Shown: positions 6,175 to 20,907, numbered from the stretch's first letter. The stretch is 63,315 nucleotides of DNA from Wenzhouxiangellaceae bacterium (GCA_018334995.1 JAGXKW010000012.1:1-63315); one strand, 5' to 3'. Translations and numbers: made by a program. Notes: generated by a model not told the origin, from the sequence alone.

Positions 6175-8844
6175 TTGAACGTGCCTGCTTCGAACCCCGG
6201 CGATTTCCCGGACGACGCCCATGCCCAGTCCCCGGCGGGCCGGCCGTGCGTATCGGTATTGATCCCGACCCTGAACGAGGGCGGAAACATCGGCGCGTTG
6301 ATCGATGCCTTGATTGCCGAGCCGGCGCTGGCCGGCCGCGTCGAGGTGATCGTCGCCGACGACGGTTCCAGCGACTCCACGGTGACCGAAGTGCGGACGC
6401 GCGAAGTGTCGGCGCCGGTGCGCCTGCTGCAGCGCACGGGCAAGCCGGACCTGACCGCGTCGGTGCTGGAGGCCGGGCGAATGGCGCGCGGCCGGTTCTG
6501 CGTGATCATGGACGCCGACGGCTCGCACCCGGTCGAAGCAGTATCGCGGCTGCTGCGCCCGCTGGAACGCGATGACGCCGACGTTGTGGTCGGCAGCCGG
6601 CACGTGGCCGGGGGCTCGATTGCCGACTGGCCGCGCTGGCGGCGAATCGTGTCGCGCGCTGCGGCGCTGCTGGCCTGGCCATTCACCCGCGTGCGCGATC
6701 CCATGTCGGGCTTTTTCGCGACCACCCGCGAGCGCCTGGCCGCGCTCGAACCGCTGGAGGCCGGCTACAAGGTACTGCTGGAGGTGCTGGTACGCACGCG
6801 GCCCGAACCACGCGTACTGGAAGTACCGTTCGAGTTCAACGACCGCGACACCGGCAGCTCCAAGATGAACGCCCGGGTGCAGTGGCTGTTCGTGCGCCGG
6901 CTGGCCGCGCTGGGCGGCGCACGGCTCAGCCTGGGCAACCTGTCGCGGTTCAGCCTGGTCGGGCTCAGCGGCGTGGGCGTGGACCTGGTCGTGTTCTGGC
7001 TGCTGCGCACGCTGGATGCGAGCCTGGCGACGGCGCATTTCGGGGCTTTCCTGGTCGCGACGATCAGCAATTTCGTATTGAATTACCGCTGGAGTTTCGC
7101 CCGCCAGTTCGATCCGGATCGATCCGCGATCCGGCGTTATTCGGCATTCCTGATCGTCGCGCTGCTTTCGCTGACGCTGCGCGGCGGCGTGCTGGCGGCG
7201 CTGACCGAGGGCCTGGGGATGGCCGCCTGGCTTGCGATTCTCCCGGCCGTCGCGCTGACGGCGCTGGTCAATTATCTCGGTTCGATTTTCTACGTGTTCC
7301 CGGCACGCGAGGCTGAAAACAATCCGGAGACGCGCTGGCGCATGGCCGCGCTGGCGCTGATCGGGAGTTCGCTGTTGCTGCGCTGGCTGTACCTGGGCCA
7401 GGCCGAGCTGATCTTCGACGAGATGTATTACTGGACCTACACGCTGCATCCGGCGTTGTCCTATCTCGACCACCCGCCGCTGACCGCCTGGCTGATCGGC
7501 CTGGGTACCGCGCTGTTCGGCGACAACGCCTTCGGGGTTCGCGCACCCAACCTGCTGCTGGCGCCGGCTTCGCTTGTTTTCGCCTACCTGTTCACGCGCG
7601 ACCTCTACGACAAGACGCGCGGCCTGATCGGCGCGATGCTGGTGGCGGTGGTGCCGGCGTGGCTGGCGACCGGCTTTTTGATGACCACCGACGCGGCCGC
7701 GACCACGGCCTGGCTGGCAGCATTGTTTTTTCTCCAGCGCGCGCTGCTGCAGAACCGGCGCGGCAGCTGGATCGGCGCCGGCGTCGCGATTGGCCTGGGG
7801 TCGCTGGCCAAGTACACCGTCGCGCTCCTGGCGCCGGCGATATTGGCCTTCATGCTCGTCCATCGCCCGGCCCGCGTCCAGTTCAAGGCGTGGCAGCCGT
7901 GGGCCGGCGCGCTGATCGCGCTGGTCCTGTTCAGCCCGGTGCTGGCCTGGAACATGCAGCACGACTGGGCCTCGTTCGCCTTCCAGTCCATGCGCAGGAT
8001 CGCCGAGGATACGACGATCAGCAGCCACCTTCTGCCGCTGCAGACGGTGGTCGCGCTGGCGCCGATCGCGGGTGTCGTTGCGCTTTACCTGCTGGGCCCG
8101 GCGCGGCGGCGCTTCTGTCCCGATCCGGCGTCACGTCGCTTCATGCTGATCATGGCGCTGGTGCCGCTGGCAATAGTGGCGCTGTTCGGCTTGCGCGCCG
8201 AAATCAAGGTTCACTGGATCGTACCGCTGTGGCTGGGGATGCTGCCGATAATCGCGGCGACGGTGTTTCCGCCCGACAGCGTCGAGGCCTCGCGCATCTC
8301 GCGCTTTTTGCGCACGGCCTGGCGGCCCATGCTGCCGCTGTCGCTGGTGGCGGCCGGTTTCGGTCTGCACTATGTCGCAATCGGCCTGCCCGGCGTTCAG
8401 TGGCAGCCGAACCGGCTGGGGTACATGGGGTGGCCGGAGCTGGCGCGCGAGGTCCACGCGATCGAATCGAGGCTGGAGGCGTCGACCGGCAAGCGGCCCG
8501 TGGTCGCCGGCATGGCGAAATGGGGCATCGCCGCGGCACTGACCTTCCATGACGTCGATGGTCGGCGCGACAACATCACCGCACGCAACCTGGTGGGCAT
8601 GCGCGGCTCGCAGTGGGCGCGCTGGTTCGACCCGAAGGCGGACCCGGACCGGCCCGTGCTGCTGGTCAGCCACGAGCCGAAGCTGATCGACGAGGCGTGG
8701 CTGGAGCGGGCGCTGATCGAGCTGGGTCCGCTCGAGACGCGCGCCGTATATCGCGACGGCATGCCCATACAGACCCTGTACTATCGCGTTGGTGCCGGTT
8801 TTCGTCCGGAAATGCTGCGCTATCCGGGCCACGTCCCACCCTGA
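6175..8844 (+). CDS. GT2-GtrA-GT39 fusion: polyprenyl-phosphate glycosyltransferase joined to membrane glycosyltransferase
   Basis: The 889-residue product joins three modules normally encoded separately. Residues about 25-240 are a GT2 polyprenyl-phosphate mannose/glucose synthase-like domain (SVLIPTLNEGGN, VIVADDGSSD, metal-binding VIMDADGSHP). Residues about 258-378 are a four-helix GtrA-like flippase domain (FSLVGLSGVGVD, NFVLNYRWSF). Residues about 380-889 are a GT39/ArnT-like polytopic domain with FDEMYYWTYTLHPALSYLDH, carrying the acidic first-loop residues. It would load, flip and transfer a lipid-linked sugar to a periplasmic acceptor; the acceptor is unknown. The start is taken at TTG 6175; GTG at 6181 is an alternative. 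No other sugar genes lie near it. Confidence 0.88.
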   Translation: MNVPASNPGDFPDDAHAQSPAGRPCVSVLIPTLNEGGNIGALIDALIAEPALAGRVEVIVADDGSSDSTVTEVRTREVSAPVRLLQRTGKPDLTASVLEAGRMARGRFCVIMDADGSHPVEAVSRLLRPLERDDADVVVGSRHVAGGSIADWPRWRRIVSRAAALLAWPFTRVRDPMSGFFATTRERLAALEPLEAGYKVLLEVLVRTRPEPRVLEVPFEFNDRDTGSSKMNARVQWLFVRRLAALGGARLSLGNLSRFSLVGLSGVGVDLVVFWLLRTLDASLATAHFGAFLVATISNFVLNYRWSFARQFDPDRSAIRRYSAFLIVALLSLTLRGGVLAALTEGLGMAAWLAILPAVALTALVNYLGSIFYVFPAREAENNPETRWRMAALALIGSSLLLRWLYLGQAELIFDEMYYWTYTLHPALSYLDHPPLTAWLIGLGTALFGDNAFGVRAPNLLLAPASLVFAYLFTRDLYDKTRGLIGAMLVAVVPAWLATGFLMTTDAAATTAWLAALFFLQRALLQNRRGSWIGAGVAIGLGSLAKYTVALLAPAILAFMLVHRPARVQFKAWQPWAGALIALVLFSPVLAWNMQHDWASFAFQSMRRIAEDTTISSHLLPLQTVVALAPIAGVVALYLLGPARRRFCPDPASRRFMLIMALVPLAIVALFGLRAEIKVHWIVPLWLGMLPIIAATVFPPDSVEASRISRFLRTAWRPMLPLSLVAAGFGLHYVAIGLPGVQWQPNRLGYMGWPELAREVHAIESRLEASTGKRPVVAGMAKWGIAAALTFHDVDGRRDNITARNLVGMRGSQWARWFDPKADPDRPVLLVSHEPKLIDEAWLERALIELGPLETRAVYRDGMPIQTLYYRVGAGFRPEMLRYPGHVPP

Positions 8845-8923
8845 ACGCATTTGGCCGATGTGCTTGGCTTTGAACCCGAAAGGTGGCAGAATAACGAGGT
8901 TTTAACGATCCGAACGGAGCTCC

Positions 8924-9142
8924 ATGGCAAAGGACGAGCATATCGAGATGGAAGGTCGCGTACTCGAGACGCTTCCGAACACGATGTTTCGTGTTGAACT
9001 CGACAACGGCCACACGATTACCGCGCATATTTCCGGCCGCATGCGCAAGCACTATATCCGCATTCTCACCGGCGATCGCGTCAAGGTCGAGATGACTCCC
9101 TACGACCTTTCCAAGGGTCGCATTACCTACCGCATGAAATAG
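8924..9142 (+). CDS. infA: translation initiation factor IF-1
   Basis: The 72-residue sequence [20 protein letters not shown]...[20 protein letters not shown] is textbook IF-1, a single S1-like OB-fold that binds the ribosomal A site during initiation. Length matches the family exactly. A plausible promoter (TTGGCT, 17 nt, CAGAAT) lies just upstream and ACGGAGCTCC precedes the ATG. It converges on clpA, the neighbour it also has in E. coli. Confidence 0.98.
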   Translation: MAKDEHIEMEGRVLETLPNTMFRVELDNGHTITAHISGRMRKHYIRILTGDRVKVEMTPYDLSKGRITYRMK

Positions 9143-9143
9143 T

Positions 9144-9163
9144 CCGCCGGCGGGGGCCGGCGG
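9144..9163. terminator. GC hairpin between convergent infA and clpA
   Basis: CCGCCGGC-GGGG-GCCGGCGG forms a perfect 8-bp stem with a 4-nt loop directly after the infA stop and before the clpA stop. There is no T tract, so termination strength is uncertain. Confidence 0.5.
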
Positions 9164-9183
9164 CCCGAGGCCGGGTTGCCGCT

Positions 9184-11460
<2,277 letters not shown>

Positions 11461-11581
11461 TACGGGCGTTCTCCTGGCCGGGCGGCCGTCGGTGCTTTGA
11501 CGTCTTCATTATGGACCGCGCGGCGGGCGGTCGGTTTCATTTCGGTCGGGCAATCCGACCGATTGCGCGAATGCCCTGGAA

Positions 11582-11908
11582 TCAGGATTCCTCCAGGGTG
11601 CACTGCAAAGGATGCTCGTTCTCACGCGCGTAATCGTTGACCATGATGACCTTGGTCTCGGCGATTTCAAAAGTATAGACGCCGGCCACTCCGCGTCCTC
11701 TGGTGTGGACGTTGAGCATCACCTGGGTCGCCTTCTCGTGGTCCAGGCCGAAGAATTTCTTCAATACGTCGACCACGAATTCCATGGGCGTGTAATCGTC
11801 GTTGAGCAGCACGACCTTGTACAGCGGGGGTTTCTTGGTCTTCGGGCGTGATTCCTCGAGGGTCAGGCCGTCGCTGGTATTGTCGGATTCGCGCGATGGG
11901 TCGGTCAT
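11582..11908 (-). CDS. clpS: ATP-dependent Clp protease adaptor ClpS
   Basis: The 108-residue sequence contains the ClpS core [23 protein letters not shown] and the later [19 protein letters not shown] block. ClpS binds the ClpA N-domain and delivers N-degron proteins. The acidic, disordered N terminus is typical. A candidate promoter (TTTCAA, 16 nt, TAATAT) lies on the minus strand near 11940-11970. A separate downstream hairpin at 11989-12021 divides it from aceA. Confidence 0.97.
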   Translation of the reverse strand: MTDPSRESDNTSDGLTLEESRPKTKKPPLYKVVLLNDDYTPMEFVVDVLKKFFGLDHEKATQVMLNVHTRGRGVAGVYTFEIAETKVIMVNDYARENEHPLQCTLEES

Positions 11909-11988
11909 GGATCCGGTTGCTTTTGCGGGACACTGCGACCCCGATATTAACCGAATCGGAAGGGCTTGAAAGTGAAGCGTGCGGAATT

Positions 11989-12021
11989 CCGGGTGTGCGG
12001 CGGCGGCCGCCGCACACCCGG
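11989..12021. terminator. 33-bp perfect hairpin downstream of aceBA
   Basis: Two perfectly complementary 16-nt arms (CCGGGTGTGCGGCGGC and its complement) surround one central base, starting 11 bp after the aceA stop. It is very GC-rich and has no T tract, so it may act as a transcript-stabilising or terminating 3' hairpin for aceBA rather than a classic intrinsic terminator. Confidence 0.6.
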
Positions 12022-12032
12022 GTTGCGATCGC

Positions 12033-13328
12033 TCAGGCCGATTCGCGGAACTGCTCTTCCTCGGTGGAGCCGCTCAAAGCGCTCAGCGAGGACTTGCCGG
12101 CGGCGACCGCCTGGGCCAGCTGGTCGAAGTAGCCGGTGCCGACCTCGCGCTGGTGGCGCGTGGCGGTGTAGCCGTCTTTCTCGGCGGCGAACTCGGCTTC
12201 CTGGAGCTCGACGTAAGCTTCCATCTGGCGAGCCTTGTAGCCGCGCGCCAGCTCGAACATGGAGTAGTTCAGCGAATGGAAGCCGGCCAGCGTGATGAAC
12301 TGGAATTTGTAGCCCATGGCGCCCAGTTCGCGCTGGAACCGCTTGATGTCGGTCTCCGACAGGTTCTTCTTCCAGTTGAACGAGGGCGAGCAGTTGTAGG
12401 CCAGCATCTTGTCCGGGTACTCGGCGCGGATGGCTTCGGAGAACTGCCGGGCCTGTTCCAGGTCGGGGGTGGAGGTTTCGCACCAGACCAGGTCGGCATA
12501 GGGCGCGTAGGCCAGGCCGCGCGAAATCGCCTGTTCGAGGCCCTGGCGGACCTGGTAGAAGCCTTCCACGGTGCGTTCGCCGGTGGCGAATTCGCGATCG
12601 CGCGCGTCGATGTCCGAGGTCAGCAGACCGGCGCCCATGGCGTCGGTGCGGGCCACGATGATGGCCGGAACGTCGGCAATGTCGGCCGCGAGCCGGGCGG
12701 CGACCAGCTTTGCCACGGCCTCGGAGGTCGGCACCAGCACCTTGCCGCCCATGTGGCCGCATTTCTTGGCCGAGGCGAGTTGGTCCTCGAAATGCACGCC
12801 CGCCGCGCCGGCGGCGATCATGTCCTTCATCAGTTCGTGGGCGTTCAGCGTCCCGCCGAACCCGGCTTCGGCGTCGGCCACGATCGGCGCAAACCAGTCG
12901 ATGTCGCCCTCGCCTTCGGCATGCTGGATCTGATCGGCCCGCAGCAGCGTGTTGTTGATCCGGCGCACGACTTCCGGCACCGAGCTGACCGGATACAGCG
13001 ACTGATCGGGATACATCTGGCCGGCGTTGTTGGCGTCGGCCGCGACCTGCCAGCCCGAAAGGTAGATCGCCTTGAGCCCGGCCCGGACCTGCTGCATGGC
13101 CTGATTGCCGGTCAGCGCGCCCAGCGCGTTGACGAACGGGTCCTCGTGCATCAGGCGCCACAGTTTCTCGGACCCGATGCGCGCCAGGGTATGCTCGACG
13201 GTGATCGAGCCCCTGAGCCGGAATACTTCGGCGGCGTCGTAAGGGCGCTCGACGTCCTTCCAGCGGGGGTTCTCGGTCCACTCGCGTTCGAGCTTGATGA
13301 TGCTGCTGGTATCGGTGCTTTCATTCAT
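12033..13328 (-). CDS. aceA: isocitrate lyase
   Basis: Taking ATG at 13328 ([17 protein letters not shown], preceded by AAGGAG) gives 431 residues, the usual size; the frame is open further upstream but that part is arginine-rich shadow. The catalytic signature [13 protein letters not shown] is intact, as are DFEDQ-like and ARTDAMGA segments. It splits isocitrate into glyoxylate and succinate in the glyoxylate shunt, allowing growth on acetate or fatty acids. It lies 29 bp after aceB on the same strand and is surely co-transcribed with it. Confidence 0.98.
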   Translation of the reverse strand: MNESTDTSSIIKLEREWTENPRWKDVERPYDAAEVFRLRGSITVEHTLARIGSEKLWRLMHEDPFVNALGALTGNQAMQQVRAGLKAIYLSGWQVAADANNAGQMYPDQSLYPVSSVPEVVRRINNTLLRADQIQHAEGEGDIDWFAPIVADAEAGFGGTLNAHELMKDMIAAGAAGVHFEDQLASAKKCGHMGGKVLVPTSEAVAKLVAARLAADIADVPAIIVARTDAMGAGLLTSDIDARDREFATGERTVEGFYQVRQGLEQAISRGLAYAPYADLVWCETSTPDLEQARQFSEAIRAEYPDKMLAYNCSPSFNWKKNLSETDIKRFQRELGAMGYKFQFITLAGFHSLNYSMFELARGYKARQMEAYVELQEAEFAAEKDGYTATRHQREVGTGYFDQLAQAVAAGKSSLSALSGSTEEEQFRESA

Positions 13329-13357
13329 TTCGCGTTGCTCCTTCGGTGCCTGAAGAT

Positions 13358-14950
13358 TCAGTCCAGCTTCGAATACGCCGGCAAGGTGATGAATTCGATG
13401 AAATCGTCGTCGACGGTGACCTGCTCCAGCAGTTCGCCGGCCTGGCGGTACGCGCCATTCTCGAAGGCCTGCTCGCCGACGTCGTCGCGGATTTCGTCCA
13501 GCGCTTCGGCAAGCCAGCCGCGGACCCGATCGAGATCGATGTCGCGACCGTCTTCGAGCTGGCCGGCCGGGTGGCGGATCCATTGCCATAACTGGGCGCG
13601 CGCGATTTCGGCCGTGGCCGCGTCTTCCATCAGGTTGTTGATGGGCACGCAGCCCTGCCCGGCCAGCCACGCGGCGAGGTAGCGAATGGCGACCGCGATG
13701 TTGCCGCGTACGCCGCTTTCGGTAATCGTGCCGCGGGCCGGTTCGATCAGCTCCGCGGCACTGACCTGCACGTCGCGCCGGAGCTTGTCGAGCTGGTTGG
13801 GCCCGTGCAGGTATTCGTCGAAGATTTCCATGGCGAGCGGAATCAGGCCGGGATGCGCCACCCAGGTCCCGTCGTGGCCCTCGGAAGCCTCGCGCCGCTT
13901 GTCCGCGCGGACCTTCTCGATCGCGGCCTCGTTGGCCGCTTGGTCGTTCTTGATCGGAATCTGTGCGGCCATGCCGCCCATCGCGAAGGCGCCGCGCCGG
14001 TGGCAGGTGCGGATGAGCAGCTGCGAGTAGGCCCTGAGAAAGGGCACGGTCATGGTGACCTGTTCCCGATCCGGAAGTACTTTGTCAGGATGATTGCGGA
14101 AACGCTTGATATAGCTGAAGATATAGTCCCATCGCCCGCAGTTCAGGCCGACGATGCGCGAGCGCAGCGCGTGCAGGATCTCGTCCATCTCGAATACGGC
14201 CATGATGGTCTCGATCAGCACGGTGACCTTGATCGTGCCGGCCGGGAGGTCCAGCCGCTCCTCGATCAGCGAGAGCGCCTCTTCCCACAGTGCCGCTTCG
14301 AACCGGTTTTCCAGCTTTGGCAGATAAAGATACGGGCCCGAACCGTTGGCCAGCAGCGTCTCGGCGTTGTGGAGTACGTAGGTTGCCGCGTCGAACAGCC
14401 CGCCCGGAATGGCGCGACCTTCGACCTCTACATGCTTTTCGTCCAGGTGCCAGCCGCGCGGACGCGCGATCAGCACGGCCGGGTCGTCGCCGAGCGCATA
14501 GCGCTTGCCGTTGTCGGCGGTGAAGTCGATGCTGCCGCGTACGGCGTCGAACAGGTTCTGCTGCCCGTGCATCATGTTGTCCCAGGTCGGCGTGCTCGAG
14601 TCCTCGAAATCGGCCATGAACACGCGCGCATCGCTGTTGAGGGCGTTGATGATCATCTTGCGGTCGACCGGACCCGTGATCTCGACCCGCCGGTCGCGCA
14701 GATCGGCCGGAATCTCGGCGACCCGCCAGTCGGACTCCCGGATCTCTTGGGTGGCTTCGGGGAAATCCGGCCCGTCGCCGGCGTCGAGGCGCCGCTGAAC
14801 CTCCGCTCGGGCTTCCAGCAGTCGGTCCACCGGATGCCTGAATCGCTGGCCCAGTGCCCCCAGAAGCTGCAGCAACGCCGGCGTAAGCAGGCGCCCCGTC
14901 GGCTCGGGCGCGGGCGCGAGCACTTGCGCCGATGGCGCTTCGGTTGTCAT
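13358..14950 (-). CDS. aceB: malate synthase A
   Basis: The 530-residue protein has the malate synthase A blocks [36 protein letters not shown] and [12 protein letters not shown]. It condenses glyoxylate with acetyl-CoA to form malate. Length matches the A isoform (about 530) rather than the G isoform (about 720). It is first in the aceBA operon, divergent from the LysR gene, and its promoter region holds two palindromes (15004-15051). Confidence 0.97.
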   Translation of the reverse strand: MTTEAPSAQVLAPAPEPTGRLLTPALLQLLGALGQRFRHPVDRLLEARAEVQRRLDAGDGPDFPEATQEIRESDWRVAEIPADLRDRRVEITGPVDRKMIINALNSDARVFMADFEDSSTPTWDNMMHGQQNLFDAVRGSIDFTADNGKRYALGDDPAVLIARPRGWHLDEKHVEVEGRAIPGGLFDAATYVLHNAETLLANGSGPYLYLPKLENRFEAALWEEALSLIEERLDLPAGTIKVTVLIETIMAVFEMDEILHALRSRIVGLNCGRWDYIFSYIKRFRNHPDKVLPDREQVTMTVPFLRAYSQLLIRTCHRRGAFAMGGMAAQIPIKNDQAANEAAIEKVRADKRREASEGHDGTWVAHPGLIPLAMEIFDEYLHGPNQLDKLRRDVQVSAAELIEPARGTITESGVRGNIAVAIRYLAAWLAGQGCVPINNLMEDAATAEIARAQLWQWIRHPAGQLEDGRDIDLDRVRGWLAEALDEIRDDVGEQAFENGAYRQAGELLEQVTVDDDFIEFITLPAYSKLD

Positions 14951-15003
14951 CGGATCGTCTCCAAGGCTTTCATGAATATGCGACAGCCTAGCCAGCCGAT
15001 CAT

Positions 15004-15056
15004 ATATTTGACAAATTAAATATTCAGATATCGGGCATTGGATTTTCCAATATAAT
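15004..15056. promoter_or_regulatory. two palindromes and a TATAAT box between aceB and the LysR gene
   Basis: ATATTT-N8-AAATAT at 15004-15023 is a perfect inverted repeat containing T-N11-A, the core LysR-type operator pattern. ATTGGA-TTT-TCCAAT at 15037-15051 is a second perfect inverted repeat that abuts TATAAT (15051-15056), a likely -10 for the rightward LysR gene. The arrangement fits autoregulation plus control of aceBA; binding is inference. Confidence 0.6.
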
Positions 15057-15099
15057 TCTCGGTATTCGTACAGCGTTTTCCTCGCATCGGGTTTGAAGC

Positions 15100-16032
15100 A
15101 TGTACAAAGGCAACCTGCTCAAGCATTTGCGGGCGTTCTGTCAGACGGCGCGCCTCGGCAGTGTTTCGGCGGCCGCCGACGCGCTGTACCTTTCGCAGCC
15201 CTCGGTCAGCCAGCAGATTCGTGCGCTGGAGCTCGAGCTGGGCCACCAGCTGTTCGAGCGGCAGGGCCAGAAGATGCACCTGACACCGGCGGGCAAGACG
15301 CTGCTGGAGCTGGGCCGACCCCTGGTCGACCAGTTCGACGCCCTGCCCGACGAATTCGCGCGCGCTTTCGGTCGACTCGACACGGGTGAAGTCCGTATCG
15401 CGGCGGGCGAATCGACCATTCTTCATCTGTTGCCAAGCCTGGTTCAGCGCTTCCGGCAGAAGCACCCGGGCATCTTCGTACACCTGCACAACGTGACCGG
15501 CGCGGACGGACTCGGCATGTTGCGCGCCGACCGGGTCGATTTCGCGGTGGGCTCGATGATCGAAGTACCCGACGATATCAGCTACCGGCCGATCTACCGT
15601 TTCCGGCCCGTGCTGATCGCGCACCGCGATCACCCGCTTGCACGCCGCGGCGGCCTGACCCTGGCCGATATCAGCCCCTACGGCCTGATCCTGCCGCCGA
15701 AGAGGCTGACCAGCTACACCCTGATCGACCGCGTCTTCCAGAAGCACAAGCTGCCGTTCCGCGTAACCATGGAAGTCGGCGGCTGGGAAGTCATCAAGCG
15801 CTACGTCGCCGGCGGGATGGGAATTTCCATCGTCACCAGCATCTGCCTGGACGATGCCGACCGCGACCGGCTGGTCACGCGCGACGTCAGCCAGTGGTTT
15901 CCGAAGAGAACCTACGGCGTGGTCACCCGCAAGGGGGCCTATCTCACGCCGCAGGCCCGGCGCTTCATCGAGCTCATGTCCCCGGAGCTGTTCCCCGAGC
16001 CGGACATTGGCGGCGGTGCGGAAAAAAGCTGA
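15100..16032 (+). CDS. LysR-family transcriptional regulator, probable regulator of aceBA
   Basis: The 310-residue protein has an N-terminal winged helix (LKHLRAFCQTARLGSVSAAADALYLSQPSVSQQIRALE) and a periplasmic-binding-like effector domain from about residue 92. Overall it resembles CysB-type LysR proteins. It is divergent from aceB, with operator-like palindromes in the shared 149-bp region, so control of the glyoxylate shunt is the best guess; the inducer is unknown. Its stop codon is immediately followed by a CCACAGAT element. Confidence 0.9.
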   Translation: MYKGNLLKHLRAFCQTARLGSVSAAADALYLSQPSVSQQIRALELELGHQLFERQGQKMHLTPAGKTLLELGRPLVDQFDALPDEFARAFGRLDTGEVRIAAGESTILHLLPSLVQRFRQKHPGIFVHLHNVTGADGLGMLRADRVDFAVGSMIEVPDDISYRPIYRFRPVLIAHRDHPLARRGGLTLADISPYGLILPPKRLTSYTLIDRVFQKHKLPFRVTMEVGGWEVIKRYVAGGMGISIVTSICLDDADRDRLVTRDVSQWFPKRTYGVVTRKGAYLTPQARRFIELMSPELFPEPDIGGGAEKS

Positions 16033-16235
16033 AAGGCCGTCCACAGATGGACACAGATAAAAAAGGGCGCTTGAAAGCATGAAGGGAACTGGAGTGAACC
16101 ATTGCATGCTGTGCCTGCTCGACTTGCCCGGGCTTGACGGGTCGGGTCGCGACATACGTCGAACTCAGGGAATCGAATGCACTCGCCTTGCTTTTTTGAT
16201 CTGGGCGTATCCGAGTTCATCTGTGGACCGCTTTC
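16031..16235. repeat. MITE-like element A bounded by CCACAGATG inverted ends
   Basis: The left end reads GAAAGGCCGTCCACAGATGG and the complement of the right end reads GAAAGCGGTCCACAGATGAA; further in, both sides carry an AAAAAAG tract. The element of about 205 bp lies between the LysR stop and mnmA and has no credible gene inside. Three relatives occur in the window (43201, 50372, 54274). Confidence 0.7.
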
Positions 16236-16280
16236 AATGCAGCCTTGCGATTGCCCGTGCCCTGCCCCATTTCCCTGAGC

Positions 16281-17387
16281 ATGAGTGAGTTGACGATGGT
16301 GGCCATGTCCGGCGGCGTCGATTCCTCGGTGACCGCGCTGCTGCTCGAGCGGCAGGGGGCCGAGATCGCCGGCATGTTCATGAAGAACTGGGAAGAGGAC
16401 GACGCCGCCGGAGCCTGCAGCGCCGAGGCCGATGCGTCGGACGCGCGCGCGGTAGCCGAGCTGCTGGGCATCCCCTTCCATGCGCGTAATTTCGCGCCCG
16501 AGTACTGGGACAACGTCTTCGCCGAATTTCTCGCCGAGCTCGAGGCCGGCCGCACGCCGAATCCGGACGTATTGTGCAACCGTGAAATCAAGTTCAAGGT
16601 CTTTCTCGAGCACGCCCGCGACCTTGGAGCCGAACGCATGGCGACCGGCCATTACGTGCGCAGCGACCGCACCGGCGACGGCTATCGTCTCCTCAAGGGG
16701 CTCGACGGCGACAAGGACCAGAGCTACTTTCTGTACATGCTCGACCAGGAACAGCTGGCCCATGCCTGCTTTCCGGTCGGCGGGATGAAAAAAGAAGAAC
16801 TGCGTCGGGTCGCCGCCGAAGCCGGCCTGCCGACCGCGGCGAAAAAGGATTCGACCGGAATCTGCTTTATCGGCGAGCGCAATTTCGACCGGTTCATCGG
16901 CCGCTATCTGGACGGTGAGCCGGGCGAAATCAGGACTACGGACGACCGCGTCATCGGCACGCATCGCGGGCTGATGCATTACACGCTGGGTCAGCGCCGC
17001 GGCCTGGGCATTGGCGGCGTGCGCGGGTTTCCCGAAGCGCCCTGGTTCGTTGTCCACAAGGACCTGGCCGACAACCGGCTCTACGTGACCCAGGATCCGA
17101 GCGACCCGCACTTGCTGTCGACCCGCTTGAGCGCCGACCGGCTGACCTGGATTGCCGGCAGTGCACCACCGCCTGGCAGCCGCCTGATGGCCAAGATTCG
17201 CTATCGCCAGCCCGACCAGGCCGTCACGCTGGCCGGGCTGGACGATGACACAATGACACTCGAGTTTGACGCAGTCCAACGCGCCGTAACGCCGGGCCAG
17301 TCGGTCGTGCTTTACGACGGCGAGGTGTGCCTGGGCGGCGGCATCATCGAAGCCAGCGACCGTCGGATCCCGGAGACCGCGGCATGA
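16281..17387 (+). CDS. mnmA: tRNA-specific 2-thiouridylase MnmA
   Basis: The start at 16281 gives MSELTMVAMSGGVDSSVTALLL and 368 residues, the normal MnmA length; the frame is open upstream but that part falls next to repeat element A. The ATP PP-loop SGGVDSS, the catalytic Cys in PDVLCNREIKF and the second Cys in STGICFIGERNF are all present. It installs the 2-thio group at U34 of Lys, Glu and Gln tRNAs. hflD follows after 22 bp, the standard mnmA-hflD order. Confidence 0.97.
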   Translation: MSELTMVAMSGGVDSSVTALLLERQGAEIAGMFMKNWEEDDAAGACSAEADASDARAVAELLGIPFHARNFAPEYWDNVFAEFLAELEAGRTPNPDVLCNREIKFKVFLEHARDLGAERMATGHYVRSDRTGDGYRLLKGLDGDKDQSYFLYMLDQEQLAHACFPVGGMKKEELRRVAAEAGLPTAAKKDSTGICFIGERNFDRFIGRYLDGEPGEIRTTDDRVIGTHRGLMHYTLGQRRGLGIGGVRGFPEAPWFVVHKDLADNRLYVTQDPSDPHLLSTRLSADRLTWIAGSAPPPGSRLMAKIRYRQPDQAVTLAGLDDDTMTLEFDAVQRAVTPGQSVVLYDGEVCLGGGIIEASDRRIPETAA

Positions 17388-17409
17388 GCCGGACGAGACC
17401 ATCACGACC

Positions 17410-18027
17410 ATGAAACGCCCCCTGAAGGAACAGACCCTGGCCTTTGCCGGCGCGCTGCAGGCCGGTGAGCTGGTGCGCCAGATCGCCACGGGCGGCCAAT
17501 GCAGCCAGCAATCGGCGCGCAACAGCATCAACAGCCTGTTCGTCAAGGACCCCGAAAGCACCGAGGCCGTATTCGGCGGATTGTCCGGCATTCGCCTGGG
17601 ACTGACCATGACCAATGAAATGGCCACCCGGGCCAGCGATGATTCGCGCCAGGCCATGGCCTATGCCAGTGGCCTGCTGCGCCTGTCCATGCTGGTGCGC
17701 AAGGACGAGGATCGCCAGGATTCGATGGCCCGCTCGCTGGCACTGGTCGAGCCCGCCTGGGACAACGCCGAAGACCCGCTCGATCCGAGCATCGTCGCGC
17801 AACTGGCCGACATCTACAAAAGTGAAATCTCGACATTGCCGCTGCGCATCCAGGTTCACGGCGACCCGACCTATCTGAAGCAGGACGAAAAGGTTTCGCT
17901 GATTCGCGCCCTGCTGCTGGCCGGTGTACGCGCCGGATTCCTCTGGTTTCAGCTCGGAGGGCGTCCCTGGCGCTTGCTGTTCCAGCGCGGCAAGATGTTT
18001 CGCATCGCCGCCGAACTGGCCGGCTGA
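17410..18027 (+). CDS. hflD: high frequency lysogenisation protein HflD homologue
   Basis: The 205-residue helical protein matches HflD throughout (GELVRQIATGG, FGGLSGIRLGL, SMLVRKDEDRQ, IRALLLAGVRAGFLWFQLGGRPWRLLFQRGKM). HflD is membrane-associated; in E. coli it binds phage lambda CII, but its housekeeping role is not known. It is likely co-transcribed with mnmA. In E. coli purB follows; here acnA does, with its own promoter. Confidence 0.94.
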   Translation: MKRPLKEQTLAFAGALQAGELVRQIATGGQCSQQSARNSINSLFVKDPESTEAVFGGLSGIRLGLTMTNEMATRASDDSRQAMAYASGLLRLSMLVRKDEDRQDSMARSLALVEPAWDNAEDPLDPSIVAQLADIYKSEISTLPLRIQVHGDPTYLKQDEKVSLIRALLLAGVRAGFLWFQLGGRPWRLLFQRGKMFRIAAELAG

Positions 18028-18057
18028 AACCGCGCTCCGGTCTGCCCTTGTTCGGCT

Positions 18058-18069
18058 GCATGCTAAAAT
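18058..18069 (+). promoter_or_regulatory. extended -10 promoter for acnA
   Basis: TGC-TAAAAT ending at 18069 is an extended -10 element about 60 nt before the acnA ATG. No good -35 is visible. The palindrome CCGGCTAGCCGG follows directly at about 18070-18081 and might act on the transcript start or an operator. Confidence 0.45.
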
Positions 18070-18129
18070 CCGGCTAGCCGGTCCGGTCGGTCGGACACGA
18101 AATATTCAAATGGAATCGGGAGATCTTTC

Positions 18130-20886
<2,757 letters not shown>

Positions 20887-20907
20887 GCGCCTAGTCAATG
20901 CAAATGG

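Noticed and set aside
6034-8028. 664-residue open frame on the minus strand
   Set aside because: Arg/Gln/His-rich shadow of the glycosyltransferase fusion; no motif, and it runs through the tRNA-Gly gene and its promoter.
11947-13281. 444-residue minus-strand open frame overlapping aceA
   Set aside because: Arg/Gly/Pro-rich, in a different frame of isocitrate lyase, and crosses the aceA 3' hairpin.
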